From Candidatus Segatella violae (GTDB taxonomy: Bacteria > Bacteroidota > Bacteroidia > Bacteroidales > Bacteroidaceae), in contig DJSH01000050.1 in the NCBI GenBank assembly GCA_002440225.1, positions 16,172-23,234 of the forward strand: DNA of 7,063 nt. The letters run 5' to 3'. This document shows, piece by piece, positions 1 to 6,176 of the stretch (its first letter is position 1; each line of letters opens with the position of its first letter). The notes beneath the pieces were generated by a model. That model was not told the origin of the DNA. It made no database searches and saw nothing but the letters and a program-made list of their open reading frames with translations. The position numbers and the translations under genes are program-made.

Positions 1-4
1 CTAA

Positions 5-931
5 CTATTCATGATAGATTCTCGCCATGAGCGAACCTTCATATACGATAGGATAAGCTCGGATGGTGAACAGGTAGCCATCCACGGGCGATATGACCCG
101 ACTGAGGATTTTGCCCGTGAGAGGTTCCACGATTTGTCCTATCTCCTGCGATTTCTCCACCATGAATCCACATTTCAGTTCGGTGATGAAAATACCCGAA
201 GTCTCGGCATTGAGAAACTCCACCTTGTTGCCCTTGCAAACGATGGAGTCAGCTAGTTGTTCGGTAGGAACCTCGCCCTTCCACATCCCCATCTCTTGCA
301 TCAGATGGAAGATGCCATCTCTCAATCGGAAGCACATCTTATGGTTGATACGCTCGCCCACTCCCATCTCCACTACCAAGCACTTGGTGCCTGTGGAATT
401 GAGCGAATGAGCCAAGGTAGCCTCCAAAACGGTAGCGGCATCATGCACCCAGATGAAATCCACACCCAGTTCTTGTGCCAACGGTACCAGTTCCTTCTCG
501 TTGAGCACATTGATGCGCACTTGTGGGGTCTCCCTCAGATAGAGGTTGCTAGAATGTACGTCGATAACGAGGTCTGCGCCCTTCAAGTCTTCGATGATGG
601 TATAAGCAGCTTGCTCCGCCATCGTTCCGTTCTTATCCCCAGGAAAAATGCGGTTCATGTCGAGGTCGAAGTTTGGGATGCCTCGCTGTATCGTGTCGAT
701 GCCCAAGGGGTTGAGGGCAGGAAAGATTTCCACCGTTCCATCGAGGTTTTCCAGTTGCTCATTCAGTTGGCGAGCCATCAGGTAGCACACCATCTGTCCC
801 TCCAGTTCATCGCCATGTGTTCCCGTCACGATGCAGATTCGCTTCTTTCCATCACCATTCCGGATGATGTTCTTTCGAATCAGATACCGCTCGTTGACGG
901 GAAGTTCTGTTGACAATATTGTTTTTATCAT
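5..931 (-). CDS. AstE/AspA-type zinc-dependent deacylase/carboxypeptidase (M14-like fold)
   Basis: This 308-residue protein belongs to the succinylglutamate desuccinylase/aspartoacylase family, zinc hydrolases that cleave an amide bond next to a carboxylate. The zinc ligands are visible: H39 and E42 in GTHGDE (37-42) and H126 in DVHS (124-127). The substrate-binding stretch DMNRIFPG (91-98) has the family's Asn-Arg pair (N93, R94), and E188 in VVEMG fits the catalytic glutamate. The C-terminal part (about 230-305) matches the beta-rich C-terminal domain of the family. There is no signal peptide, so it is probably cytoplasmic. It is the last visible gene of the minus-strand operon, 64 bp after the transglutaminase-like gene, with no clear promoter in the gap. 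The exact substrate is not readable: a true AstE would need arginine succinyltransferase-pathway neighbours, and none are seen. I infer that it acts on the product of the upstream ATP-grasp gene. Family call is secure, role is not. Confidence 0.9.
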   Translation of the reverse strand: MIKTILSTELPVNERYLIRKNIIRNGDGKKRICIVTGTHGDELEGQMVCYLMARQLNEQLENLDGTVEIFPALNPLGIDTIQRGIPNFDLDMNRIFPGDKNGTMAEQAAYTIIEDLKGADLVIDVHSSNLYLRETPQVRINVLNEKELVPLAQELGVDFIWVHDAATVLEATLAHSLNSTGTKCLVVEMGVGERINHKMCFRLRDGIFHLMQEMGMWKGEVPTEQLADSIVCKGNKVEFLNAETSGIFITELKCGFMVEKSQEIGQIVEPLTGKILSRVISPVDGYLFTIRAYPIVYEGSLMARIYHE

Positions 932-948
932 TGTTTTTCTATATTATT

Positions 949-982
949 TCAAGAAGTTATCACTATCAAGAAGTCATCACTT
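949..982. repeat. Two-copy 17-bp tandem direct repeat between operon genes
   Basis: TCAAGAAGTTATCACT (949-964) is followed one base later by TCAAGAAGTCATCACT (966-981), differing at one position. The unit length is 17 bp. It occupies half of the 64-bp gap between the transglutaminase-like gene and the deacylase gene. The second copy also contains a small inverted repeat, GAAGT/ACTTC (970-974 and 979-983). It could be a local duplication or an mRNA processing or stability element; nothing more is shown by the sequence. Confidence 0.7.
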
Positions 983-995
983 CATTCGTTAGAAA

Positions 996-1754
996 TTATA
1001 TTTCTTTCAACATGACGCTTACTTCCGTCTCTTGGAAGGCATTACCCATGTAGAGTCCTCGGCTCACAGGACAATCGGAAGCATCCCTGCCATGCGCCAG
1101 TTTCACGTATCCACATTCTATCTCCATATTGTGGGTAGGGTCGAAGCCATGCCAAGCATCGCCATCGCAAACCTCCACCCAGGCATGGGTCTCTCCCTCG
1201 CCCTCCATGAATCCACAGACATATCTCGCCGGAATACCATGCAATCGGCACAGGGCTATCATCAGATGGGCATAGTCCTGGCAAACACCCTGATGAGTCT
1301 TGATGATTTCGGAGGTTGGCGTATCGAGAGTGGTAACCTGCGGCACATATTCCATCTGGCGAAAGACGTAATGGCAGATAAACCAAGCCTTTTGCGAGAT
1401 GCTTCCCTCCAAATCCAGCCGATGCTCCTCGCTCAGAAACGTGAGTGGCGTAGGCTCCCGATAAACCATCAAGGGCATGGTATCCAGCGGCACGCTGTAA
1501 CGCTCCATGCTCACGATGCCCGTGCTGACGGTAACCAACGACTGATGGGCTTCCTCCTGAAGTCCATATACCAAGCGGTTGCCAAAGGCATCCGTTCCCG
1601 ACTGGATATGAAAAGCGGGAGGAAGCAACAGATGCTCTTCCTCCACATTCATGTAGGCTCCCTGCACAGGTTGCGCCCTTAGCAAGATGGCGTGGCGCAT
1701 CACTGGTTGGCTGAAGCCCACCACGGTTTGGTAATTATAAATGTATCTCTTCAT
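996..1754 (-). CDS. Transglutaminase-like cysteine hydrolase
   Basis: This is a 252-residue transglutaminase-fold protein with two parts. Residues 1-85 match the bacterial transglutaminase-like N-terminal beta domain (HLLLPPAF, then DAFGNRLVYG). The catalytic core runs from about 115 to 225. The full triad is present: C158 in GVCQDYAHL, H190 in ETHAWVEV and D205 in FDPTHN. LCRLHGIPARYVCGF (168-182) is the conserved helix and strand after the nucleophile. Bacterial members of this type are generally thought to be cysteine peptidases or amidases rather than protein cross-linkers. No signal peptide is seen, so it should act in the cytoplasm. Its start codon overlaps the upstream Alpha-E stop codon as ATGA, which implies translational coupling. 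Transglutaminase-like genes are regular companions of Alpha-E and circularly permuted ATP-grasp genes. I infer that it cleaves or transfers the amide made by the ATP-grasp partner. The substrate is unknown. Confidence 0.93.
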   Translation of the reverse strand: MKRYIYNYQTVVGFSQPVMRHAILLRAQPVQGAYMNVEEEHLLLPPAFHIQSGTDAFGNRLVYGLQEEAHQSLVTVSTGIVSMERYSVPLDTMPLMVYREPTPLTFLSEEHRLDLEGSISQKAWFICHYVFRQMEYVPQVTTLDTPTSEIIKTHQGVCQDYAHLMIALCRLHGIPARYVCGFMEGEGETHAWVEVCDGDAWHGFDPTHNMEIECGYVKLAHGRDASDCPVSRGLYMGNAFQETEVSVMLKEI

Positions 1755-2449
1755 ACACGCACCAATTGGTTGATGTATTTGATGAGCTTGAATTTATAGT
1801 CCATGTCATCGAGGTTGAACTTCTCCTCGGTGATGAGCTCGTCCAACTGACGGCTGATGTTCTCATCCAATATCTCCGACTTATCCTCGCAATATCGTTT
1901 CAGCGACTCATAGGCGAGGGCGATGCGGCGATAAGGATAACCGAATCGAATCAAGATGTCGAGGTTCTCGATGTTGCGCCCTATCATCATGATGTTGAGG
2001 GCACGATGGTTCTGGATGCGTTGTTCGGCAGAGCCCCAAAAGGCAAGCGACCAGTCGATGATGGGCTGCAAGGTAGCAAGTGCCTTCTCGTCAGCTTCCT
2101 TGCATCGCTTCATCAAGGCGACGCTCATCTCCAGATAGCTCAACGTCTCCGACATGATGTCCTCACGCAGCAGGATGGCATTGTCCATCGCATACTTCTG
2201 TGCGGAAATCACCGAACTCGGATTGTCCTCGTCGTAGAGCATACCCAGGGTAAACTCATCGTTGGTCTTGTAGTTACCCAGTGCATCCAACTTAGCCCAG
2301 ACGGCATGATAAGCCTCCGGACTGCCATCTATCATCTCATCGCAGCATTTGTTGAGCTGATGCAACGTGAGATACACTCTCATCTCATATCTTCCCAACC
2401 AATACAATCTGTTTGCCTTCGTAGCAGAAATTATATCACTCTTTACCAT
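1751..2449 (-). CDS. Alpha-E domain protein (DUF403), short form
   Basis: This is a 232-residue, almost wholly alpha-helical protein of the Alpha-E family. Diagnostic motifs are ANRLYWLGRYEMR (12-24), DEDNPSS (73-79), the helix around LREDIMSETLS (94-104) and RNIENLDILIRFG (158-170), the counterpart of the usual 'LERAD' motif. The biochemical role of Alpha-E is unknown. Comparative genomics links it to circularly permuted ATP-grasp enzymes, to which it can be fused, and to transglutaminase-like proteins. The family is usually around 300 residues, with two related halves. Here the second half after residue 170 is compressed and lacks an obvious second 'D-x-P-x-S' segment. The reading frame is intact, with a clean stop, so this appears to be a natural short version. 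The gene begins 12 bp after the ATP-grasp stop and overlaps the transglutaminase-like gene by 4 bp, so the three are almost certainly co-translated. Confidence 0.9.
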   Translation of the reverse strand: MVKSDIISATKANRLYWLGRYEMRVYLTLHQLNKCCDEMIDGSPEAYHAVWAKLDALGNYKTNDEFTLGMLYDEDNPSSVISAQKYAMDNAILLREDIMSETLSYLEMSVALMKRCKEADEKALATLQPIIDWSLAFWGSAEQRIQNHRALNIMMIGRNIENLDILIRFGYPYRRIALAYESLKRYCEDKSEILDENISRQLDELITEEKFNLDDMDYKFKLIKYINQLVRV

Positions 2450-2461
2450 ATCCTATATTTT

Positions 2462-3790
2462 TTATTTCGTCATAACCCATGTATCCTTGAATCCACCTCC
2501 CTGCGACGAGTTGACTACAAACGAGTTGGGATTTCTGGAGAAACGTGTCAGTCCGCTCTTCCATACCTTGGTTTCCTTGCCACTCACCACGAAGGCTCGC
2601 AAATCAGCCTTGCGCCAAACCAGTTTGCCGTTCTCCAGGATTTCCAAGTCCTTGAAGTCGATGACCTCCTGGGCTATCCATCTACGAGGATACTTGATGA
2701 TGAGCTGCCTCAACTCCTCCAGTTTCTCTGGCGAGAGCTCCGAACCGAACACTACTCCATAACCTCCCGCCTCGCTCACGTCCTTGATGACCAAGCGGTC
2801 GATATGCTCCAACACATAGTCGTAATCCTCCTTGAAGTATGGCAGATAGGTAGGGGCATTGTGCAAGATAGGTTCCTCGCCGAGATAAAACTTCACCATC
2901 TTCGGCACGAAATAATAGATACCCTTGTCGTCAGCCACTCCATTGCCGATGGCATTGATCAGTGCCACGTTGCCCGCCTTGTAAGCCTGCATCACGTTCG
3001 GAATGCCCAAGAGCGAGGAAGCCTCGAACATCATCGGGTCCATATACTCATCGCTCACACGGCGATAGATGCAGCCCACCCGAATCTTCTCCTTATACAT
3101 ACCAGCATAATACACCTTATCGTCCTCCACGAAGAGGTCGCCGGGGTAAGCCAAGGTAGCTCCTGTCTTTTCCGCCAAGTAAGAATGCTCGAAGAAGGCA
3201 GAGTTGTATCTGCCAGGAGTCAGGATAACGGAGATGCCACGTTCCTCGTTCATATCGTCCATCATGTCTCGCAGGAGGTCGGCATAGTCACGGTTGTCTG
3301 CCACGGCATTATCGGCAAAGGTAGATGGTGACACCTTTCGGGTTATCTTCCTGGCTATCATCGGATAACTGGCACCCGAAGGGATGCGCAGGTTATCCTC
3401 CAAGACATACCAGTTACCGTCCTTACCCTCCACCAAGTCGATGCCAGCGATATGGGCATACACCTTGCCTGTAGGACAGATGCCCTCGCACTGAGGCATA
3501 TAGCCCTTGGAGGAATAGACGAATTCCTCTGGCACGATGCCATCCTTGATGATTTTCTTGTCATGGTAGATGTCCCACAAGAACATATTGAGTGCCTTCA
3601 CACGCTGCTGGAGTCCCGTCTCCAGATAATCCCAGTCGTTCTTGGGGATGATTCTTGGCACAGAATCGAATGGAAAGAGCTGCTCCTTGAACGTCCCTTT
3701 CTTATAAACACCAAATCGAACTCCAAATCGTTCCATCCACTTGTTTACGGTGTCCCTGCTATCCGTCAATCCTTTTATATTTACTTTCAT
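2462..3790 (-). CDS. Circularly permuted ATP-grasp amidoligase-like protein (CP_ATPgrasp type)
   Basis: This 442-residue protein is a circularly permuted ATP-grasp enzyme (DUF404/DUF407 lineage). These are predicted to form amide or peptide bonds through an acyl-phosphate at the cost of ATP. Family blocks appear in order: FPFDSVPRII (39-48), the GLQQRVKALN region (59-68), IDLVEGKDGNWYVLEDNLR (117-135), TPGRYNSAFFEH (191-202), IYRRVSDEYMDP (241-252), GNVALINAIGNGVADDKG (273-290), the nucleotide-loop-like VIKDVSEAGGYGV (334-346), DLRAFV (396-401) and VNSSQGGGFKDTWV (426-439). The last two blocks probably bind Mg-ATP. All key blocks are intact, although the N-terminus is shorter than many relatives. 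It is the first gene of the operon, with an exact -7 box about 70 bp upstream of the start. Neither the amine nor the acid substrate can be deduced. The known genomic pairing with Alpha-E and transglutaminase-like genes is preserved here. Confidence 0.93.
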   Translation of the reverse strand: MKVNIKGLTDSRDTVNKWMERFGVRFGVYKKGTFKEQLFPFDSVPRIIPKNDWDYLETGLQQRVKALNMFLWDIYHDKKIIKDGIVPEEFVYSSKGYMPQCEGICPTGKVYAHIAGIDLVEGKDGNWYVLEDNLRIPSGASYPMIARKITRKVSPSTFADNAVADNRDYADLLRDMMDDMNEERGISVILTPGRYNSAFFEHSYLAEKTGATLAYPGDLFVEDDKVYYAGMYKEKIRVGCIYRRVSDEYMDPMMFEASSLLGIPNVMQAYKAGNVALINAIGNGVADDKGIYYFVPKMVKFYLGEEPILHNAPTYLPYFKEDYDYVLEHIDRLVIKDVSEAGGYGVVFGSELSPEKLEELRQLIIKYPRRWIAQEVIDFKDLEILENGKLVWRKADLRAFVVSGKETKVWKSGLTRFSRNPNSFVVNSSQGGGFKDTWVMTK

Positions 3791-3857
3791 ACCTAATTGT
3801 AGTTTGGAGCGTTAATACCTTATTATATATACTTATCACTTTGTTAATACTCAAGTG

Positions 3858-3865
3858 CAAAGGTA
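3858..3865 (-). promoter_or_regulatory. Bacteroidetes -7 box for the ATP-grasp operon
   Basis: The minus strand reads TACCTTTG, an exact match to TAnnTTTG. It lies about 70 bp upstream of the ATP-grasp start, giving a predicted leader of roughly 60 nt. I see no good TTTG-like -33 element at the expected 19-21 bp spacing, so promoter strength and any need for an activator are unclear. Confidence 0.6.
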
Positions 3866-4056
3866 AGCAAAAAGAAAGAAATACTACGCACATTTTTCTA
3901 ATTGACTATTTTAATTGTTTTAATATTACATTATGCAACAAACAAGAAAGCTAATCTTTTCTACTTGTAAACAGAAACGACATTTTAGATTACAAATTGA
4001 AAGTTTTGGCTAGTTTTTAGATTTTCCTCTGTTTAGAGCAAAGTTTTCCCATAAAT

Positions 4057-4089
4057 CTTGCCATATTTCCCAACTTTTCCGTAACTTTG
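4057..4089 (+). promoter_or_regulatory. Bacteroidetes-type promoter for the 130-residue gene
   Basis: CTTG (4057-4060), 21 bp, then TAACTTTG (4082-4089) fits the Bacteroidetes sigma-factor pattern TTTG-N19-21-TAnnTTTG with one mismatch in the -33 box. Transcription should start near 4095, leaving a purine- and A-rich leader of about 65 nt. That leader has no clear Shine-Dalgarno sequence, as is common in this phylum. Confidence 0.65.
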
Positions 4090-4160
4090 CAGAAGATTAG
4101 CATTTTCTTTGCATCGTCTTTTAAAAGTAAAAAGATAAAAGAGTAAAAAATAAACAAACA

Positions 4161-4553
4161 ATGTTACAAAGAGACTATATCCAGCGATTGATTCGCGAGT
4201 TTATGTCGGCCTTGGAGCGTATGCTCGAAAAGAAAGAGGTGACAACTCGCCGTGAGAAAATCAGAGAGTTGTACGACCAGTATGTGGGTCCGTATGCTTT
4301 CTACAGCATCGCCACCATCGATGACGTGATGAAGGCTATGGCAGGCATTGACGACGAGGAGAAGCGAATATCCAAGATGGACATGCTCGCCGAACTATAC
4401 TATTACGAGGCTGATACCGTGGGGCAACCTACGAGAGACGAGCTTCTGAACAAGGCGTTCATGCTCTTCGACTACGTGGAGAGCCACGGAGATACCTTCT
4501 CCATCGACCGCCGAAACAAAATGGCAGAAATAAAAAAGAATATGGGAATCTAA
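4161..4553 (+). CDS. Hypothetical 130-residue charged helical protein
   Basis: This is a small soluble protein, rich in Glu, Lys, Arg and Met and predicted mostly helical, with no signal peptide or membrane segment. The N-terminus (MLQRDYIQRLIREFMSALER, 1-20) is an amphipathic helix. It loosely resembles the start of some small uncharacterised helical families (DUF6483-like), but I cannot assign it. A charged region (21-38) and a Tyr/Asp-rich central part follow, with DMLAELYYYEADT at 74-86, then a short TPR-like helical pair (about 92-110). It is unlikely to be spurious: it has a well-formed promoter 70 bp upstream, coding-like base composition and no competing frame. It is monocistronic. 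Its last five codons and stop codon lie within a perfect inverted repeat. It is convergent with the ATPase gene and divergent from the ATP-grasp operon. I do not recognise a function. Confidence 0.8.
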   Translation: MLQRDYIQRLIREFMSALERMLEKKEVTTRREKIRELYDQYVGPYAFYSIATIDDVMKAMAGIDDEEKRISKMDMLAELYYYEADTVGQPTRDELLNKAFMLFDYVESHGDTFSIDRRNKMAEIKKNMGI

Positions 4554-4571
4554 GTGGATTCCCATATTCTT
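4536..4571 (-). terminator. Intrinsic terminator for the ATPase gene, inside the 3' end of the convergent gene
   Basis: A perfect 15-bp inverted repeat has arms at 4536-4550 (AAGAATATGGGAATC) and 4557-4571, with a 6-base loop. Read on the minus strand, the stem is followed directly by T-rich sequence (the complement of the A run at 4532-4537), the classic intrinsic terminator layout. This suits the ATPase transcript ending 40-80 bases after its stop codon. On the plus strand no T tract follows, so it would be a weaker terminator for the 130-residue gene, whose stop codon TAA (4551-4553) sits in the loop. Confidence 0.8.
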
Positions 4572-4586
4572 AGGACAAGTCTAGCA

Positions 4587-4604
4587 CTTACTATCGTTAG
4601 TGAG
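4587..4604. repeat. Small hairpin between convergent genes
   Basis: CTTACTA (4587-4593) and TAGTGAG (4598-4604) form a 7-bp stem with one G-T wobble around a TCGT loop. It lies between the ATPase stop codon and the larger terminator stem. No T run follows on either strand, so it is probably an accessory 3'-end structure. Confidence 0.35.
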
Positions 4605-4610
4605 GGAGAT

Positions 4611-5960
4611 TTATATCAATCCACCCAAATCTATTTTATAATTGGTAGGAAGAGACGGCTCCTTCTGAATAAACATCAACATATAGATAGGCAGATAGGT
4701 TATCTTCCCCAACTTCTTGACATTGTCGTTGCATAGCACATAAGCTTTGGGTATATTATAAGTGGTGGAGGCAACAACATTGGAGAGTGCCTTGTGACGC
4801 TCATAATCTTTACCCGATTTCACTTCCAGCGGCAACACTTCGTCATTCCGTTCTATCACGAAATCCAATTCTCCTTGTCGCTTACTATTATAATAGTATA
4901 AAGGGAAACCATGAGCGCACAGTTCTTGCGCCACTGCGTTCTCATACACCGAGCCAAAATTGATGGAAGGTTCATTGTCAAGAATCTTCAGTTGAATACC
5001 ATCAGCATAGAGGCTTGCCAAGAGACCGATGTCGCTCATAAACAACTTGAACAAATTGCGGCTGCTTGAGAGAATCAACGGAACTTTGGGTTCATCCACA
5101 TTATAAACAGGCAAGGCCACCCCTGCATTCTTAAGCCACAAAAAGCTGTTCTGATACCGTGAGAACTTGATGTTCTCATTCAAATTCTTGAGAATGAACC
5201 TTTTGTTCTTGGCATCTAGTTCAGCTGGTATCCTATCAAAGATTTCCTCTATATAAAGTTTATGTTCAGGGTCATATTTCGCAATGTCCTGCTTATACAG
5301 ACGAATGATAGATTGCTGCTCCGCCATCACCTCCTGCAGATTGTTGGTTTCAAGATATTTCTCCACGGCAGCAGGCATACCCCCCACAATAAGGTACAAG
5401 CGGAATATTTCCATCATTTTCTCATGGATGAAATCATCTACTTCTGTTTCCTGCAAGAAATTTTCTCGAAGGGTACTGACAATGCTCTCCTTAATACCAA
5501 CGGCAATGGCAAATTCCTCAAAGTCCAAAGGGAACATATCCTTGACTGCCATATATCCAACTGGCGCAGAACGAATGTCCTTGATTTCAACGCCCAGCAA
5601 ACTGCCACTCAATACATAGCAATAGCTCCCTTCCTCCACCAAGAACTTGATGGCAGTAATAATTTCCGGACATTCCTGTACCTCATCAAAGAAGACAAGT
5701 GTTTTGCCTTTTATAAGGTCTTGGTTGGTGACGGTAGAGAGACGCAACAAAATGTCCTGGCTACTTTTTGCATTGCTGAAAATCTTAACCAAGCCAGGAC
5801 TGTCTATGAAGTTTATCTCCACGAAACTCTCAAAATGTTCTTGCCCAAAGCGACGGATAGAAAATGTTTTTCCTATCTGTCGGGCTCCAGTAATGAGCAA
5901 GGCTTTCTTATCATGTTGAAAGAAATCAACTAAGTATCTGTCTATCTTACGTTTAATCAT
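4611..5960 (-). CDS. AAA_14 / DUF4143 family ATPase
   Basis: This is a 449-residue ATPase of the AAA_14-DUF4143 type, abundant and multi-copy in Bacteroidetes and archaea and of unknown cellular role. The Walker A motif is GARQIGKT (25-32, K31) and Walker B is TLVFFDEVQE (87-96, D92 and E93). A sensor-1-like LSGS lies at 118-121. LYLIVGGMPAAVEKYL (188-203) is the family's central GGMP motif, and a winged-helix-like middle (about 225-330) follows. The C-terminal DUF4143 domain resembles a PD-(D/E)XK nuclease fold: E338-E346, ELDFVIE (364-370, D366) and LPLEVKSGK (376-384, E379 and K381). The putative active-site D, E and K are all present. The frame is intact and of usual length. It is monocistronic, ends in the strong terminator to its left, and is preceded by an unusual repeat array. 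It looks more AT-rich than the operon (one 60-base sample, 5161-5220, counted at 35% GC), which fits lateral acquisition. Confidence 0.93.
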   Translation of the reverse strand: MIKRKIDRYLVDFFQHDKKALLITGARQIGKTFSIRRFGQEHFESFVEINFIDSPGLVKIFSNAKSSQDILLRLSTVTNQDLIKGKTLVFFDEVQECPEIITAIKFLVEEGSYCYVLSGSLLGVEIKDIRSAPVGYMAVKDMFPLDFEEFAIAVGIKESIVSTLRENFLQETEVDDFIHEKMMEIFRLYLIVGGMPAAVEKYLETNNLQEVMAEQQSIIRLYKQDIAKYDPEHKLYIEEIFDRIPAELDAKNKRFILKNLNENIKFSRYQNSFLWLKNAGVALPVYNVDEPKVPLILSSSRNLFKLFMSDIGLLASLYADGIQLKILDNEPSINFGSVYENAVAQELCAHGFPLYYYNSKRQGELDFVIERNDEVLPLEVKSGKDYERHKALSNVVASTTYNIPKAYVLCNDNVKKLGKITYLPIYMLMFIQKEPSLPTNYKIDLGGLI

Positions 5961-5963
5961 ACT

Positions 5964-6080
5964 CTGTCCGCTTTTCTAATATAAAACAGCCCAATATTGT
6001 CCGTTTTTCCAAGGCAAAAGTACTATTTTTTGTCCGTTTTTCCAAGGATTTTATATTGTATTTTGTCCGTTTTTCCAAGA
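5964..6080. repeat. Four-copy 18-bp direct repeat array with exact 33-bp period
   Basis: TTGTCCGTTTTTCCAAGG occurs at 5997-6014 and 6030-6047, and with only its last base changed at 6063-6080. A diverged copy (13 of 18 matches) is at 5964-5981. All four starts are exactly 33 bp apart, about three turns of B-DNA. The 15-bp stretches between copies are unrelated and AT-rich. The unit is not palindromic. Two copies lie at or upstream of the predicted ATPase promoter and two lie in its leader, the last ending 3 bases before the start codon. It is probably a regulator-binding array. Confidence 0.9.
6015..6046 (-). promoter_or_regulatory. Predicted ATPase promoter embedded in the repeat array
   Basis: On the minus strand, CTTG (complement of 6043-6046), 20 bp, then TACTTTTG (complement of 6015-6022) matches TTTG-N19-21-TAnnTTTG with one mismatch. 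The -33 box lies inside the 6030-6047 repeat copy. The -7 box abuts the 5997-6014 copy, so transcription should start within that copy near 6008. A protein bound to the repeats would directly contact or block RNA polymerase. Confidence 0.6.
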
Positions 6081-6129
6081 TTTAATATTTTTTCAACCTC
6101 TGAAACTGCGGATATTCCCCAAAAAGCGT

Positions 6130-6137
6130 TACCTTTG
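6130..6137 (+). promoter_or_regulatory. -7 box for the MATE transporter gene
   Basis: TACCTTTG matches TAnnTTTG exactly, 39 bp before the MATE start codon, implying a leader of about 33 nt. No convincing -33 TTTG is seen about 20 bp upstream. An AAAGGA stretch (6161-6166) ten bases before the ATG may serve as a weak ribosome-binding site. Confidence 0.55.
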
Positions 6138-6176
6138 CAGTATTATAATTCGTTACAAACAAAGGATAACTAGAAA

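Larger units (their letters stand above)
3791..4160. other. AT-rich divergent intergenic region
   Basis: This 370-bp region separates the minus-strand ATP-grasp operon from the plus-strand 130-residue gene and has a promoter for each direction, at 3858-3865 and 4057-4089. The roughly 190 bp between the two -7 boxes are strongly AT-rich. They hold no credible reading frame, RNA gene or long repeat. A 10-bp palindrome, CTTTTAAAAG (4118-4127), lies in the predicted leader of the plus-strand gene, but it is too AT-rich to be convincing as an operator. Confidence 0.75.

Noticed and set aside
257..913. A 218-codon plus-strand open frame opposite the deacylase gene, and a similar 216-codon one at 1032-1682.
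   Set aside because: Both lie fully antisense to genes with intact catalytic motifs and show no domain features of their own.
5..931. Naming the deacylase as succinylglutamate desuccinylase AstE.
   Set aside because: Family motifs fit, but no other arginine succinyltransferase-pathway gene is nearby and the context points to another substrate, so no gene symbol is given.
1766..3331. A 521-codon open frame on the plus strand, opposite the Alpha-E and ATP-grasp genes.
   Set aside because: Its protein shows no recognisable domain, while the opposite strand encodes two clear conserved families. Long antisense frames are a usual by-product of GC-rich codon choice.
4554..4736. A 60-codon plus-strand frame just after the 130-residue gene.
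   Set aside because: It starts within the terminator stem region, runs antisense into the ATPase 3' end and has no promoter or recognisable sequence features.
5964..6080. The regular repeats considered as a CRISPR array.
   Set aside because: Repeats of 18 bp with 15-bp AT-rich gaps are too short, the first copy is badly diverged, the array coincides with a promoter, and no cas gene is present.
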